A stretch of 20,629 nt of DNA from Clostridiales bacterium (GTDB lineage Bacteria; Bacillota; Clostridia; Christensenellales; Aristaeellaceae). The position numbers and the translations under genes were made by a program. A model generated the notes under the pieces. That model was not told the origin of the DNA. It did no database searches and was given only the letters and a program-made list of their open reading frames with translations. This document shows, one piece after another, positions 15,023-20,629 of the stretch; the stretch's first letter is position 1, and each line of letters begins with the position of its first letter. The stretch spans positions 1-20,629 of the forward strand of contig SFIM01000035.1 of assembly GCA_004556155.1 (NCBI GenBank). The letters run 5' to 3'.

Positions 15023-15058
15023 AACCCCCTTTGGAGCTTTGCGGCTTTGGAGGGGGTT
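15023..15058 (+). terminator. Intrinsic terminator of the molybdopterin operon
   Basis: Arms AACCCCCT and AGGGGGTT, with a 20-base loop that can fold further, are followed by TTTTT. It lies 34 bases after the fusion gene and just before the TetR promoter. Confidence 0.8.
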
Positions 15059-15085
15059 TTTGACATTGCTTTTTAGAGAATTCTA

Positions 15086-15114
15086 TTGACAAGTAACCGA
15101 TCGATAACTATAAT
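15086..15114 (+). promoter_or_regulatory. Consensus sigma-A promoter of the TetR operon
   Basis: TTGACA (15086-15091), a 17-base spacer and TATAAT (15109-15114) form a perfect-consensus promoter. The spacer and -10 are covered by the operator palindrome, so expression should be tightly repressible. Confidence 0.9.
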
Positions 15115-15139
15115 AATGCAAGTTATCAATCGGTCACTT
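15091..15139 (+). promoter_or_regulatory. TetR-type operator: 49-bp inverted repeat over the -10 region
   Basis: Two 19-base arms, AAGTAACCGATCGATAACT (15091-15109) and its near reverse complement (15121-15139), match at 17 of 19 positions and flank 11 bases containing most of the -10. Each arm is itself a pseudo-palindrome centred on GATCGA or GATTGA, so each could hold one repressor dimer. Autoregulation by the TetR protein encoded just downstream is the natural reading. Confidence 0.8.
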
Positions 15140-15157
15140 TTGAGAAGGAGGATGCTT

Positions 15158-15781
15158 ATGGGCGGGGAAACGAAGGAAAGAATCCTGGAAACGGCGCTTG
15201 AGCTGTTTGCGCAGAGCGGGTATTTGGGCACATCCATGAGCGATATCGCCGCGCGACTGGGCATTACTAAGGCCGCCCTGTACAAGCACTATGCTGGAAA
15301 GCAGGAAATTCTGGATCGGATTGTACAGCGGATGAACGAGCTGGACGCTGCCCGTGCCGCAGCCTACGAAATGCCGGGGGCGGCGCCGGAGGGCTTTGCC
15401 CAGGCTTACCTGAATACGCCCCTGGACAGGATTCGCGCCTACAGCACGGCGCAGTTTGATCACTGGACCAGGGAGCCGTTTTCAGCCAACTTTCGCAAGA
15501 TGCTCACGCTGGAGCAGTATCGCGACGCCAGACTCGCGCAGCTGTATCAGGAGAATCTGGCAAGCGGCCCGGTGAAATATATGGCCGCTATTTTCAGACC
15601 CCTGACGGATAGCGACGAGACCGCCATGCAGCTGGCACTGGATTTCTATGGGCCGATGTATCTGCTTTACAGCGTCTATGACGGCGCGGCGGATCAGTCG
15701 GCTGTCGCGCCCATGTTGGAAGCGCATATCGACCGTTTTATTGCCAAGCTTGAAGGCGAATACAGAAAGAAGGACGAATGA
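15158..15781 (+). CDS. TetR-family transcriptional repressor
   Basis: A 207-residue regulator. Residues about 4-50 are the TetR_N helix-turn-helix (TKERILETALELFAQSGYLG, TSMSDIAARLGITKAALYKHYAGKQEILDRI). The rest is a helical ligand-binding domain with no close named class visible. The ATG at 15158 has AAGGAGG 6 bases upstream; the ATG at 15152 is directly next to that site and is less likely, and the frame from 15086 would include the promoter. The gene lies behind a palindromic operator and leads an operon with two membrane proteins, a micro-ORF and a CatA-like protein. The inducer is unknown. Confidence 0.9.
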   Translation: MGGETKERILETALELFAQSGYLGTSMSDIAARLGITKAALYKHYAGKQEILDRIVQRMNELDAARAAAYEMPGAAPEGFAQAYLNTPLDRIRAYSTAQFDHWTREPFSANFRKMLTLEQYRDARLAQLYQENLASGPVKYMAAIFRPLTDSDETAMQLALDFYGPMYLLYSVYDGAADQSAVAPMLEAHIDRFIAKLEGEYRKKDE

Positions 15782-16191
15782 TGAAGCTCTATTTCGAAAA
15801 TGCCGTGACAACGGTTACTACGCTGATGATCCTTGCCCTGCTGGGTTATATCGGCTGGTCGGTGGCCAATCGCGCCGCTATCCAGCATTGGGGCTGCCGC
15901 AGTTTGTTCCTGCTGGTGTTTGGCCTGGCGGTTTGCTGCTGCGCGGCGGCGCGGGACGGTCTGGACAAGACCATTCAGCAGGCCATTGACGGCAGCTGCG
16001 CGCCGGGGCTGTTCCAACTGGTGAGCGTGCCTACCATTGTCGGCTGCATCGGCGCGCTGGTGATTGTGATTGCCGCCATCGCCACGCCCATTGCCAAAAC
16101 GCAGCGGGCGCGCGAGGTATGGTTCTGTGTGATGTCCGGCGGCGCGGTGCTCAAGATTGCCACCGTGGAAATTGCGAGGATCATTCACTGA
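15781..16191 (+). CDS. Small four-helix membrane protein, unknown function
   Basis: A 136-residue hydrophobic protein with about four membrane segments (around 9-29, 40-58, 79-102 and 113-132). The loop between the second and third segments is polar (RDGLDKTIQQAIDGSC). Three Cys in a row (VCCCAAA) sit in the second segment. I recognise no family. The start may be the ATG at 15778 (overlapping the TetR stop) or the adjacent ATG at 15781; the latter lies 6 bases from AAGGA and is preferred. It is coupled to the TetR gene and followed 12 bases later by another membrane protein, so a two-component membrane assembly is conceivable. Confidence 0.75.
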   Translation: MKLYFENAVTTVTTLMILALLGYIGWSVANRAAIQHWGCRSLFLLVFGLAVCCCAAARDGLDKTIQQAIDGSCAPGLFQLVSVPTIVGCIGALVIVIAAIATPIAKTQRAREVWFCVMSGGAVLKIATVEIARIIH

Positions 16192-16203
16192 GGGGGAAGC
16201 ACG

Positions 16204-16656
16204 ATGCCGCAGATGAACAAGGGAGGAAAATTCATTTTCGGCCAGTCGATCATTCAGGGGCAAAAGACCAGGCGTTTGCGCGCGGGCGTGTACCTGTTTG
16301 CCATCATGGAGTGGGTTTCGGCCATCGGTTACCGGATGTTTCCGCTGAGCGACAGCGGCTATGCAGGAGCCTTTCAGGATGTGATGCATATGGTCGTCAC
16401 CGCGCTGGTGGTGCTGCTGTCCATTGTATCGCTGAGCGTGATCGTCTCCGCCGGGTTGAAGGATAAAAGCTGCCGTTTCTACGGCGTGTGCGCGGCGATT
16501 GCGCTTGGCATGATGATTATTGGCGCGATGGGAATGAAAATCGTGCCTGCGCAGTATTTTGGCGTGGTGGAGCGCTTCAGCGTCTTTGCCGCTACGGGCT
16601 TCAATGCCGCGCTGGGCATTCACCTGTTTTGCATCAAGGATGAAGGAGTAAAGTGA
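16204..16656 (+). CDS. DUF998-like integral membrane protein
   Basis: A 150-residue membrane protein. About four hydrophobic segments lie around 25-45, 60-84, 92-112 and 125-143. The stretch GYRMFPLSDSGYAGAFQDVMHM resembles the conserved FPxD...H core of DUF998 proteins, but the protein is shorter than typical members (about 190-220), as though the N-terminal pair of helices were missing; the preceding gene may supply them. AGGGGG, overlapping the previous stop region, serves as ribosome binding site. Its TGA overlaps the ATG of the next micro-ORF (TGATG). Function unknown. Confidence 0.75.
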   Translation: MPQMNKGGKFIFGQSIIQGQKTRRLRAGVYLFAIMEWVSAIGYRMFPLSDSGYAGAFQDVMHMVVTALVVLLSIVSLSVIVSAGLKDKSCRFYGVCAAIALGMMIIGAMGMKIVPAQYFGVVERFSVFAATGFNAALGIHLFCIKDEGVK

Positions 16657-16781
16657 TGAGCTATGAAGCAGTGATTCTTGGCGGCGTGGGCATCGTCGGC
16701 AGTGTGCCGGCAATGCCCATCTGCCGCAGCATTTTCACCGTTCAGGCGGGCGATTCTGCGGGATTGGAGCGTGCGCAATGA
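16656..16781 (+). CDS. 41-residue micro-ORF between the membrane protein and CatA-like genes
   Basis: It starts at ATG 16656 inside a TGATG junction with the DUF998-like gene and ends in an ATGA overlap with the CatA-like gene. AAGGAG lies 7 bases upstream. The product begins MSYEAVILGGVGIVGSVPAMP, a hydrophobic stretch that could span the membrane once, then has a polar tail ending GLERAQ. It may be a real small membrane peptide, a truncated remnant, or a ribosome ferry that couples translation of the flanking genes. No family is recognised. Confidence 0.55.
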   Translation: MSYEAVILGGVGIVGSVPAMPICRSIFTVQAGDSAGLERAQ

Positions 16782-17401
16782 AACCGACTGTGATCGACCC
16801 GAAAACGACTACCCGCGCGGAGGCTTATGCCCTTTGGATGGACGCGCCCAACCCCATGGTAACCTTTTTCAAAACGCTGGATGTTGCGCCGCTGATTCGC
16901 TTTAGCCGCAGGCGCGGGATGAAATTCAATATGCTGCTGTGCTTCTGCATCGGCAAGGCCGCCAGCGAAATCAAGGAGTTTTATATGCTTCCTGTGGGAA
17001 GGGAGCTGCTCAAATACGATACGATTGCCGTCAATACCATTGTGAAGAACAAGAACGGCGAGGTCAGTTCCTGCGATGTGCCGTTTTCGGACAGTCTTGC
17101 GCAGTTCAACGCCGACTATCTGCGTCTGACGCGGCATGTGGCCGAGCGCTGTGAAAACCATGATCTGCCCGACAGTATGGTCATCGGCACCTCCGCCATT
17201 GTGGATACCGAGCTGGACGGCGCGGTGGGCATGAACAGCGGCATTTTTAACAACCCCTTTATCATCTGGGGCAGGTACCATTCAGGGCTTTTCAAAACGA
17301 CGCTTAAGCTGTCGTTTCAGTTTCATCACACGCAGATGGACGGCGCGCACGCGGGGCGCTTTTTGCAGCACGTGCAAGAGAATATCAAGCATATTCAATG
17401 A
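16778..17401 (+). CDS. CatA-like (chloramphenicol acetyltransferase-fold) acyltransferase
   Basis: A 207-residue protein of the CAT family, near the usual 215. The catalytic motif HHTQMDGAHAG (183-193) matches HHxxxDGxH, with the general-base His at 184. The N-terminal substrate and trimer region (NPMVTFFKTLDVAPL, GMKFNMLLCFCIGKA) and FNNPFIIWGRY agree with the fold. Many clostridial CatA-like proteins of this sort have no proven chloramphenicol activity. An O-acetyltransferase acting on some small alcohol is likely, and drug resistance is only a possibility. It is the last gene of the TetR-controlled operon, coupled by a 4-base overlap to the micro-ORF. Confidence 0.85.
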   Translation: MKPTVIDPKTTTRAEAYALWMDAPNPMVTFFKTLDVAPLIRFSRRRGMKFNMLLCFCIGKAASEIKEFYMLPVGRELLKYDTIAVNTIVKNKNGEVSSCDVPFSDSLAQFNADYLRLTRHVAERCENHDLPDSMVIGTSAIVDTELDGAVGMNSGIFNNPFIIWGRYHSGLFKTTLKLSFQFHHTQMDGAHAGRFLQHVQENIKHIQ

Positions 17402-17404
17402 ATA

Positions 17405-17696
17405 ATGAGGAGAAATAGTGAACTTAAATCGTCCGTCAGCTTCTTGAAGAAACAGGAATTTATTGAAAAGGCAGAATTATTTAATTCCTACAGAGTTGGA
17501 GCAGTTCACAGGATGCGAAGAACAAACTTGGATACGTTAGCTGTAGAACTCCAAAAGGTAAAAGGCTGTTTCGATGAAATATTTGACCTTTATAACGACA
17601 TTCAAGATGATTTCCGCGTGATATTCCACAGCCTTCAATAAAGATACTTTTGTTGAGTACCTAACAGACAAAGAATACGACGAATATTCTGGATAG
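17405..17696 (+). pseudogene. Small AT-rich gene, probably frameshifted near its 3' end
   Basis: An open frame of 78 codons (17405-17641) encodes a charged, helical protein (FLKKQEFIEKAEL, LDTLAVELQKVKGCFDEIFDLYND). Just before its stop, a different plus-strand frame opens at 17622 and continues with AFNKDTFVEYLTDKEYDEYSG to a TAG at 17694-17696, which reads as a natural continuation. A single indel in 17622-17638 would join them. Base composition is far more AT-rich than the CatA-like gene only 4 bases upstream, which suggests foreign origin. No family recognised. It may instead be an intact 78-residue gene followed by chance sequence. Confidence 0.45.
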
Positions 17697-17739
17697 AAAA
17701 AGAGCTATCCGACTTCATTCGAAATCAGATAGCTCTTTT
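17697..17739 (+). terminator. Intrinsic terminator after the AT-rich ORF
   Basis: Arms AAAAGAGCTATC and GATAGCTCTTTT (12 bp, perfect) are separated by 18 bases and followed by CTTGTG on the plus strand, with A/T runs on both sides. It probably ends the TetR operon transcript or that of the small ORF, and may be bidirectional. Confidence 0.75.
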
Positions 17740-17793
17740 CTTGTGAATAATGAAATTCTGTTGCCAAATCGTTGCCACGAGGGGCATCAAGAC

Positions 17794-17825
17794 TCAAAAA
17801 GTCCAGTGTTTACGGGCTTTTTTGA
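17794..17825. terminator. Terminator-like hairpin in the AT-rich region
   Basis: Arms TCAAAAAGTCC and GGGCTTTTTTGA (one G-U pair and one bulge) with a loop of about 9 bases; T or A runs lie inside the arms on both strands. Such hairpins often lie between an integrase gene and an attachment site, which agrees with the sequence that follows. Confidence 0.5.
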
Positions 17826-18535
17826 ACCTATGCAATCATTCCCACTCTCTCAGACTTAACGCATTATGTGTAATTTACGTGTATCTGATTCCAAGTGGTG
17901 ACTCTGATTCTCTGAGGCATTCCTATTCCACTGCCTGTACGGCCTCCGGTTATCATTTTGTTATCAGCGCGATAACAGGGGAGACTGTTTTGCTGTAGCA
18001 GTTTGAGAATTTCCACAAGTATAGTATAGCGCAGAACGGGTGCTGATGCAAGAGAAAAGATATTTGGCGAATAAATGCATTTGAAGTTTGTCCTAGTATA
18101 TATTACAGTTTGTGAATATAAATATCAATAGCTGTGATATACCTCTGTGAATGCACAATTATTCTTACATATGCCCAGGGTGGCCACCTTGTATCAAAAA
18201 CTGGTGCATATTATGTGGTATCACGCAAAAAAACAATGTGTTTATAACCTTTCATTTTGCATTGGGGCTTTCGTTTGGTCATTTGACCGTGATGGGTGCA
18301 AATCGATTTGAGTGGGTGCTTTTTTGTGCTATCGTTTTGCAATAGGAATACTGGAGTTTGAATGCAACAAAGTATAGCGTATATTCGAATATCAAGTATA
18401 CTGAATTTTGAAGGTGGAGGTTATTCTGCAAGAACTGATGTTGCCTCCGCAGGTAGCTTTCTGATAGCAGTTATAACCTCGACAACCCAGCAGGGAACTG
18501 GACTGCTTACAGAAAAATAGACAGTGAAATAAAGC

Positions 18536-18582
18536 ACCCTCCTGTTGTAGAATTGAGGAAGTCAAAACTACGACAGGAGGGT
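18536..18582 (+). promoter_or_regulatory. IS leader hairpin that hides the orfA ribosome binding site
   Basis: Arms ACCCTCCTGTTGTAG (18536-18550) and CTACGACAGGAGGGT (18568-18582) match at 14 of 15 positions with a 17-base loop. The 3' arm contains GGAGGG (18576-18581), the binding site for the orfA ATG at 18589. In a transcript reading in from outside the element the site would be paired and translation blocked, a known way for insertion sequences to limit expression from flanking promoters. Confidence 0.7.
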
Positions 18583-18588
18583 CGTTTT

Positions 18589-18858
18589 ATGTCCAGATCA
18601 TACACACATGTGCAGGAATTGCTGCCCAGCGTATTGGCAATGAAGGGGAAAGGGTACACATATCGACAGATTGCAAAACAATTCGGCTTAGCAAAGGAAC
18701 AAGTTGAGGAACTATGCAGCAGAGCGCGAAGAAAGCAGCGAAGAATTGAGAAAGGTTATATTCCTCAACCCAAGGGTCGCCCGAGAAAAACGCCGGCCAC
18801 ACAGGAGCAGTTGCAGAATACAAGGCCTTTCCTGCTCTGCGCTCATTGCTTGCGTTGA
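18589..18858 (+). pseudogene. Truncated IS3-family transposase OrfA
   Basis: Residues 1-76 look like the N-terminal half of an IS3-family (IS150-like) OrfA. The helix-turn-helix is LAMKGKGYTYRQIAKQFGLAKEQVEEL, followed by a basic stretch RARRKQRRIEKG and the typical PQPKGRPRK. After about residue 76 (TQEQLQ) similarity ends: the usual leucine-zipper part (ExxRLRMENELLR) is missing, and 13 unrelated residues run to the stop. No OrfB with a DDE domain follows. The element is therefore a decayed left end. The ATG at 18589 has GGAGGG 7 bases upstream, inside a hairpin. Confidence 0.75.
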
Positions 18859-18903
18859 TCCCCCAATAGCCTCCATGCTCCACATCCAATCAAGCACAGA
18901 AAA

Positions 18904-18937
18904 GCGGGGGCTGCCGGTTGATTCCGGCAGCCCCCGC
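18904..18937 (-). terminator. Strong intrinsic terminator of the sigma/anti-sigma operon
   Basis: A perfect 14-bp GC-rich stem (GCGGGGGCTGCCGG and its complement) with a 6-base loop. On the minus strand it is followed by TTTTCTGTG. It lies 33 bases after the anti-sigma stop codon. Confidence 0.85.
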
Positions 18938-18969
18938 TGCATGAATAGATGGGAGGATGGGTGTAAGGG

Positions 18970-19827
18970 TTACAGCGCCGCGCGGATATCCGCAAGCACA
19001 TCGGCGGGGATGGTGAACTGCACCATGCCCGAGGACATCGGGGCCACGTCGCCCTCATCGAAGCTGATGACCACCTCGTTCTGACCGTTCACGAAGAAGT
19101 CGGCGTTCTTGACCACCTCGGCCAGATCGAAGTCCGGCATATCCTCATCGTCCAGCCAGAAGGTGTTTTCGGCGTTTTCGGCGGTCAGCGCCTTCATCTG
19201 CGCCGCAATGCTGTCGGTGATGCGGGCGATATAATCGCTGCCCTCGGTGAACAGGTCAGCCAGCGTGAGGCGCTTGCCGGTCTGCAGGTCGATGGTGTAG
19301 TAGTAATCGCTCTGCGCGCCGGAGCCGGAGGCGGTGTAGCACATCAGGCGCAGGGTGAAATAGCGCTCAGTCTCGTTGAGTACCTCGTACTCGATGATGG
19401 TGTCCTGATGATAGCCCTCGTCCAGAGAGGTCTTGAACTGATCGACGTATTCCTGCGCAATCGCGGCGATTTCCGCGTTGATGCCGGTGACGGCGTCCTT
19501 TGCTGCCTCGGCGGTTGCCTCGTCGGATTCGGGCTGGATGCTCAGCTCCGGCACCTGAATATCGGCGGAGTGATCGGCGTCTTGATGCTGGTACTGTTCC
19601 GCCGTGTTGGCGATCAGACCGAGCTGGGTCGCGGCCAGCGCAACGGCGCAGATGGCCACAATGGCAAATACCAGAACAGGCATAAAAGCAAGCTTCTTTT
19701 TCATGGGACGTTCTCCTTCTTTCACTTGGTTCAGCACGCGCTGCGTCAGCCAGGGATCTTCCTGGATGCCCGACGTTTTCCAATCCGCGGCGCGCTCAAT
19801 TTTTTGCCGGAATTCCTGATCCGTCAT
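18970..19827 (-). CDS. RsiV-like anti-sigma factor with extracytoplasmic DUF3298-type domain
   Basis: A 285-residue single-pass membrane protein. Residues 1-44 are cytoplasmic and would bind the sigma factor; they have no zinc-type HxxxCxxC motif. One membrane segment lies at about 46-67. A flexible acidic linker leads to an outer domain (about 110-285): EYEVLNETERYFTLRL, YYYTIDLQTGKRLTLADLFTEGSDYI and, at the end, ISFDEGDVAPMSSGMVQFTIP. This is the order of the DUF4163/DUF3298 domain of B. subtilis and C. difficile RsiV, where lysozyme binding triggers cleavage and release of SigV. The GGAH-type motif of RsiV is not well kept (GSGAQS), so the ligand may differ. The start overlaps the sigma gene by 4 bases, with GAGGAGGG 6 bases upstream. 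Confidence 0.85.
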   Translation of the reverse strand: MTDQEFRQKIERAADWKTSGIQEDPWLTQRVLNQVKEGERPMKKKLAFMPVLVFAIVAICAVALAATQLGLIANTAEQYQHQDADHSADIQVPELSIQPESDEATAEAAKDAVTGINAEIAAIAQEYVDQFKTSLDEGYHQDTIIEYEVLNETERYFTLRLMCYTASGSGAQSDYYYTIDLQTGKRLTLADLFTEGSDYIARITDSIAAQMKALTAENAENTFWLDDEDMPDFDLAEVVKNADFFVNGQNEVVISFDEGDVAPMSSGMVQFTIPADVLADIRAAL

Positions 19828-20342
19828 AGGTTTCCCTCCTCTAACTGTTTCCGCAGCCTTTTTTTGGCATCCGTCAGACGGCGCGAGACCGTCGACAGGG
19901 ATGTATTGAGAATGGCGGCAATTTCTGTGAGAGACATATGCTGCCAGAAGTGCAGCAGGATGACCTCGCTGTATTTGGCTGGAAGCGCCTGAATGGCCTG
20001 AATCAATTCGTCGTCATGCTCGGCCATCTCGTAGGCGGGTTCGGGCAGGTTGGCGATGTCCACGCTTCGGTTGACGAAGCGCGACCACCGGCTCTTCTGC
20101 ATATCCCGGCAGACATTGGCTGCAATGCGCAGCAGCCATGTTTTCTCGCTGCACTCATGCCGGAATTCGGGCAGCGCTTTATAGGCTTTGATGTATACCT
20201 CCTGAACCGCGTCCTCCGCCTGCGAAGCATCCTTGAGCCAGAAGCTGCACATATGCAGCAGCGTCTTTTGATACTCCACAACCAGCCGGTTCAGCTCTTC
20301 CTCGATGTTTTGAGAATTGTCAGGGCCCGTGACAATTTCCAT
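19824..20342 (-). CDS. ECF sigma factor (SigV-like)
   Basis: A 172-residue sigma-70 family protein with only regions 2 and 4. Region 2 (about 19-88) includes AEDAVQEVYIKAYKALPEFR and EKTWLLRIAANVCRDMQKS. Region 4 (about 108-165) includes LPAKYSEVILLHFWQHMSLTEIAAILNTSLSTVSRRLTDAKKRLRK, a clear helix-turn-helix. Pairing with an RsiV-like anti-sigma factor through an ATGA overlap suggests an envelope-stress regulon such as lysozyme response. The ribosome binding site is a full match, AGGAGGTGA at 20350-20358, about 7 bases before the ATG. No sure ECF promoter was found; GAAAAAC and CGTTTG 16-17 bases apart upstream are weak candidates. Confidence 0.9.
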   Translation of the reverse strand: MEIVTGPDNSQNIEEELNRLVVEYQKTLLHMCSFWLKDASQAEDAVQEVYIKAYKALPEFRHECSEKTWLLRIAANVCRDMQKSRWSRFVNRSVDIANLPEPAYEMAEHDDELIQAIQALPAKYSEVILLHFWQHMSLTEIAAILNTSLSTVSRRLTDAKKRLRKQLEEGNL

Positions 20343-20388
20343 GTGGTGGTCACCTCCTCCTCACACCTATATTGACGACAAACGGACG

Positions 20389-20405
20389 AAAACCTTGCAG
20401 GTTTT
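20389..20405. promoter_or_regulatory. Inverted repeat upstream of the sigma gene
   Basis: AAAACCT and AGGTTTT flank TGC, extendable by CG on both sides with one extra T. It lies about 45 bases upstream of the ECF sigma start, between it and the open frame on the right. It could be an operator, part of an autoregulated promoter, or a short terminator for neither gene; the role is not resolved. Confidence 0.35.
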
Positions 20406-20414
20406 TCGAAGCGA

Positions 20415-20629
20415 ATGAAAAAACTTTTGCCTCTGCGCGCGGGGCGCGCTTTGACAGCCCCATCAAACCATGCTACGCTGCTTGATATCGACCGCGGCGT
20501 GCCGGAAGTTTGGGGCAGCACCTACGATATCCGCGATCTGCTGAACGCTACAATTCAAATGCGTGATGGTAAACCGCTGACGGAAATGAATCTGCCTCTC
20601 AAGGAAAAGCTCAAGATCAAGGGTCTGCT
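20415..20629 (+). CDS. Partial open reading frame running off the right edge
   Basis: From the ATG at 20415 a frame stays open to the end of the window (71 complete codons). The part after about 20484 (LDIDRGVPEVWGSTYDIRDL and on to LPLKEKLKIKG) uses the GC-rich codons of neighbouring genes and looks truly coding. The first 20 codons are less convincing: there is no ribosome binding site at 20415. A possible promoter, TTGACA (20451), 17 bases, then TGC-extended TACGCT (20474), lies inside them. The true start may therefore differ, or the 5' end may be decayed. Family not recognised. Confidence 0.4.
   Translation, partial: MKKLLPLRAGRALTAPSNHATLLDIDRGVPEVWGSTYDIRDLLNATIQMRDGKPLTEMNLPLKEKLKIKGL

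Larger units (their letters stand above)
17740..18588. other. AT-rich gene-poor stretch, probable mobile-element scar
   Basis: Nearly 850 bases have lower GC than either flank and no convincing gene. Short frames at 17750-17998 and 18151-18345 have no ribosome binding site and implausible composition. The stretch holds a second terminator-like hairpin (17794-17825), the string TCATTCCCACTC (17836-17847), a 10-base perfect palindrome GGTGGCCACC (18179-18188) and, at its right end, the leader of a truncated IS3-family orfA. The left IS end may lie near 18499, where TGGACTGCTTAC begins, but no matching right end is present. Confidence 0.5.

Noticed and set aside
17750..17998. 82-codon open frame in the AT-rich region
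   Set aside because: It has no ribosome binding site, covers a terminator-like hairpin and the guaA-end-like string, and has a residue composition typical of noncoding translation.
18151..18345. 64-codon open frame in the AT-rich region
   Set aside because: It lacks a ribosome binding site, is rich in Cys, Trp and Phe as expected of random AT-rich sequence, and has no recognisable similarity.
20451..20479. TTGACA-17-TACGCT as the promoter of the right-hand gene
   Set aside because: The -10 is weak apart from its TGC extension, and no start codon with a ribosome binding site follows before the window ends. It is mentioned only within the partial frame entry.

Overview
The window looks like chromosomal DNA of a Gram-positive, probably uncultured gut-type Clostridia/Firmicutes. 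The evidence is strong AGGAGG ribosome binding sites, sigma-A promoters of the TTGACA-17-TATAAT type, an RsiV-like anti-sigma/ECF sigma pair, SpoIID-like, CapA and C39-like exported proteins, and clostridial-style COG0523 GTPases and CatA-like acetyltransferase. Most genes are GC-rich with CTG/GCG/GGC codon preference. The stretch from about 17400 to 18850 is visibly AT-richer and looks acquired. No rRNA, tRNA or CRISPR array was seen.

Layout. 144-1452 (minus): a P-loop nucleoside-kinase-like protein followed by a secreted, degenerate metallo-beta-lactamase-like protein with a C-terminal Cys-rich module. 1612-2913 (plus): a membrane-bound XRE regulator. 2996-5885 and on to 7630 (plus): upp, a QueG-like double [4Fe-4S] protein, a methyltransferase, a C39-like protein and a SpoIID/SH3 exported protein, ending in twin hairpin terminators. 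7720-10956 (minus): an operon with a CapA-like exported phosphoesterase, a COG0523 GTPase carrying a 90-residue His/Asp domain, and a second COG0523 GTPase fused to a YcgQ/DUF1980-like domain. 11116-15058 (plus): a molybdopterin operon, moeA-moaA-moaC-mogA/moaE fusion, preceded by a leader with a strong intrinsic terminator and a possible antiterminator.

15086-17401 (plus): a TetR-type regulator whose promoter lies inside a 49-bp near-palindrome, followed by two small membrane proteins, a 41-codon micro-ORF and a CatA-like acyltransferase, mostly joined by 4-base overlaps or TGATG junctions. 17405-18858: an AT-rich scar with a probably frameshifted small gene, terminators, a short guaA-end-like sequence and a truncated IS3-family orfA whose ribosome binding site is buried in a hairpin. 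18970-20342 (minus): ECF sigma factor and RsiV-like anti-sigma factor. From about 20415 (plus) an open frame runs off the window.

Best candidates for new biology are the paired COG0523 metal-handling operon, the attenuator-like leader ahead of moeA, the MogA-MoaE fusion lacking a canonical MoaE lysine, and the autoregulated TetR/membrane/CatA-like operon.
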